Position numbers and translations under genes: made by a program. A stretch of DNA of 64,000 bases from Streptomyces sp. NBC_00258. GTDB taxonomy: Bacteria; Actinomycetota; Actinomycetes; Streptomycetales; Streptomycetaceae. The stretch is taken from contig NZ_CP108081.1 in the NCBI RefSeq assembly GCF_036182465.1, positions 12,028,001 to 12,092,000 on the forward strand, written 5' to 3'. This document shows, in pieces, positions 62,212 to 64,000 of the stretch. A model generated the notes under the pieces. It made no database searches and was not told the origin of the DNA. It worked only from the letters and a program-made list of their open reading frames with translations. Each line of letters begins with the position of its first letter. Positions within the stretch are counted from its first letter, which is position 1.

Positions 62212-62508
62212 GTGCTGCTGATCAGCTGCCCATGGTGCGGTCCCCGCAACGAGACCGAGTACCACTACGGGGGACAGGCCCACGTCCCCTACCCCGGCAC
62301 CCCCGCGGACCTCACCGACGAGCAGTGGGCCGAGTACGTCTTCTACCGGGACAACCCCAAGGGCCCCTTCGCCGAGCGGTGGATGCACAGCATCGGCTGC
62401 CGCCGCTGGTTCAACGTGCTGCGGGACACCGCCACCCACGAGGTACTGACCTCCTACCGGCTCGACGAGCCACGCCCCGAACTGCCCCAGGCCGGAGGAC
62501 AGCGATGA
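62212..62508 (+). CDS. soxD: sarcosine oxidase delta subunit
   Basis: A 98-residue zinc-binding subunit beginning LLISCPWCGPRNETEYHYGG, where the Cys-Pro-x-Cys and later His/Cys (MHSIGCRRWFNVLRD) bind zinc. It is structural in the oxidase complex. GTG start with AGAAGGAC upstream. Its stop overlaps soxA. The length is normal for SoxD. Confidence 0.92.
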   Translation: MLLISCPWCGPRNETEYHYGGQAHVPYPGTPADLTDEQWAEYVFYRDNPKGPFAERWMHSIGCRRWFNVLRDTATHEVLTSYRLDEPRPELPQAGGQR

Positions 62509-64000
62509 CCGACCAGCACTTCCGGCTCCGACAAGGCGGCCGCATCGACCGCGACGCCGTACTGCGGTTCACCGTCGACGGGCGGGAACTCACCGGGCAC
62601 CCCGGCGACACCGTCGCCTCGGCGATGCTGGCGAACGGCCTCGTAGAGGTCGCCCCGTCGCTCTACCGCAGTCGCCCGCGCGGCATCGTCGCCGCCGGCG
62701 TCGAGGAGCCCAACGCCCTGTTGCAGATCGAGGGTCCGCACTCGGAGGGCATGCTGCCCGCGACGACGGCGGAACTGTACGACGGCCTGTCCGCCACGAC
62801 GCTGTCCGGGATGGGCCGGCTCGACCCGGGCTCCGACCCCGCCGTCTACGACAAGAAGTACGTCCACACCGACGTCCTGGTCGTCGGCGCCGGACCGGCC
62901 GGGCTGGCGGCCGCCGCCGCTGCCGCGGGTTCCGGCGCCCGCGTGATCGTCGTCGACGACCAGCCCGAGTCCGGCGGTTCGCTGCTCTCCGGGCGTACCG
63001 AGAAGGTCGGCGAGCGGAGCGCCCTGGAGTGGGTCGCCGAGATCGGCGCGGCACTCGACGCCGCACCCGAGGTCGTCGTACTGCAACGCACCACGGCATT
63101 CGGCTCGTACGACGACAACTACCTGCTGGCCCTCCAGCGGCGAACCGACCACCTCGGAGCCGATGCCCCCGAACCGTCCACGGGTGTCTCGCGCCAGCGG
63201 CTGTGGCACATCCGCGCTCGCCAGGTGATCCTGGCGACCGGCGCTCACGAGCGCCCGCTGGTCTTCGCCGGCAACGACCGCCCCGGCGTGATGCTCGCGG
63301 CGGCCGTGCGCTCGTACGTCAACCGGTACGCCGTGGTCCCGGGCTCGCGGGCCGTGGTGGGCACGACCAACGACAGTGCGTACGACACGGTCGCCGACCT
63401 GCACGCTGCGGGCATCGACATCGCCGCCGTCGTGGACGCCCGCCCCGAACTGTCCCACCGGGCCGCCGAGGTCGCCGTGGCGACGGGGGCGCGAGTGTTG
63501 ACGGGCAGTGCGGTGGTCGACACCGCGGGCGAAGGCCGACTCACCGGTGTCACCGTCCAGACCCTCGACGCCGAAGGCCAACTCGCAGGCGCACCCGAGT
63601 CGTTCGACTGCGACCTGCTCGCCGTCTCGGGTGGCTGGAGCCCGGTGGTGCACCTGCACAGCCAGCGCCAGGGCCGGCTGCGCTGGGACGAGGACCTGGT
63701 CGCCTTCGTCCCCGACGGCACCGTCCGGGACCAGCAGGTCGTCGGTGCGGCCCACAGGACGTACGGCCTCGACGGCTGTCTGGCCGAAGGGGCACGGGCC
63801 GGTGCGCGGGCCGCGACGGACGCAGGGTTCCCGGTGCCGGTGCCCACGGCTTCGCACAAGGAGGTACGTGCCGATGTGCGCGCCCTCTGGCTGGTGCCCG
63901 CCCCCGACGGCGAACCCGGCGGCTGGGACACCCACCTGGTCGACCTGCAACGCGACGTCACCGTCGCCGACGTCTGGCGGTCCACCGGCGCCGGCATGCG
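62505..64000 (+). CDS. soxA: sarcosine oxidase alpha subunit (cut by window end)
   Basis: The first 498 residues of the alpha subunit (about 950 in full). The N-terminal Fer2_4-like domain has TVDGRELTGHPGDTVASAML. The NAD-binding Rossmann region is DVLVVGAGPAGLAAAAAAAG with VIVVDDQPESGGSLL, and ILATGAHERPLVFAGNDRPG is typical of SoxA. The missing C-terminal half should hold the GcvT-like folate-binding domain. soxG is expected to follow outside the window. ATGA overlap with soxD. Confidence 0.92.
   Translation, partial: MTDQHFRLRQGGRIDRDAVLRFTVDGRELTGHPGDTVASAMLANGLVEVAPSLYRSRPRGIVAAGVEEPNALLQIEGPHSEGMLPATTAELYDGLSATTLSGMGRLDPGSDPAVYDKKYVHTDVLVVGAGPAGLAAAAAAAGSGARVIVVDDQPESGGSLLSGRTEKVGERSALEWVAEIGAALDAAPEVVVLQRTTAFGSYDDNYLLALQRRTDHLGADAPEPSTGVSRQRLWHIRARQVILATGAHERPLVFAGNDRPGVMLAAAVRSYVNRYAVVPGSRAVVGTTNDSAYDTVADLHAAGIDIAAVVDARPELSHRAAEVAVATGARVLTGSAVVDTAGEGRLTGVTVQTLDAEGQLAGAPESFDCDLLAVSGGWSPVVHLHSQRQGRLRWDEDLVAFVPDGTVRDQQVVGAAHRTYGLDGCLAEGARAGARAATDAGFPVPVPTASHKEVRADVRALWLVPAPDGEPGGWDTHLVDLQRDVTVADVWRSTGAGM

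Noticed and set aside
1..64000. CRISPR arrays, tRNA or rRNA genes
   Set aside because: I saw no regularly spaced repeats and no cloverleaf or rRNA-like sequence while reading; a dedicated scan was not possible.

Overview
The window is high-GC DNA from an actinomycete, most probably Streptomyces or a close relative. The signs are very high G/C at third codon positions, GTG starts, a PAS-GAF-PP2C-HATPase regulator, an AbiTii protein, a DUF5999 protein and abundant actinobacterial insertion sequences. No tRNA, rRNA or CRISPR array was seen on reading, and no search was run.

1-17 kb is a mosaic accessory region. It holds an AbiTii-domain protein, a CocE-type hydrolase with a GPH-type symporter and a TetR regulator, two head-to-tail copies of an ISAzo13-type element set into an older truncated IS4-type element, a divergent TetR/carboxylesterase pair with an inverted-repeat operator, several gene remnants, and a large PAS-PAS-GAF-SpoIIE-HATPase sensor phosphatase.

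17-58 kb is a catabolic island broken up by insertion sequences and dead genes. Live genes encode a LigM/DesA-like folate-dependent O-demethylase, a Rieske oxygenase alpha subunit, two mycofactocin-type SDRs, a formyl-folate deformylase (PurU), an NHL-propeller protein, a VOC protein, two EthD-like proteins, three aldehyde dehydrogenases, a branched-chain-type ABC importer, two FAA-family hydrolases, an HpaH-like hydratase, an extradiol dioxygenase with a complete catalytic set, a 4,5-dihydroxyphthalate-decarboxylase-like protein, a Bcr/CflA-type MFS pump, a P450 and a GntR regulator. I infer uptake, demethylation/hydroxylation and meta-cleavage of a methoxylated or otherwise substituted aromatic compound, with the methyl carbon passing through folate and leaving as formate. 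The substrate cannot be fixed from sequence.

The most notable observation is a short AT-rich palindrome, consensus ATCATATATGAT. It lies in front of nearly every transcription unit of this island, usually with its right half (TATGAT) forming the -10 box. I counted thirteen candidates between 18.6 and 57.2 kb, including one at the resident GntR gene, and propose a single-regulator regulon. A separate block inside the island (26.8-30.8 kb) carries a LuxR-type ATPase regulator, DUF2218, DUF5999 and SGNH-hydrolase genes without that motif. A manganese module (MntH, a small membrane protein, divergent MntR) sits between the GntR gene and the P450.

58.9-64 kb is a sarcosine-oxidase operon (glyA-soxB-soxD-soxA, the last cut by the window end) facing its own GntR regulator across a TGATATATCA palindrome.
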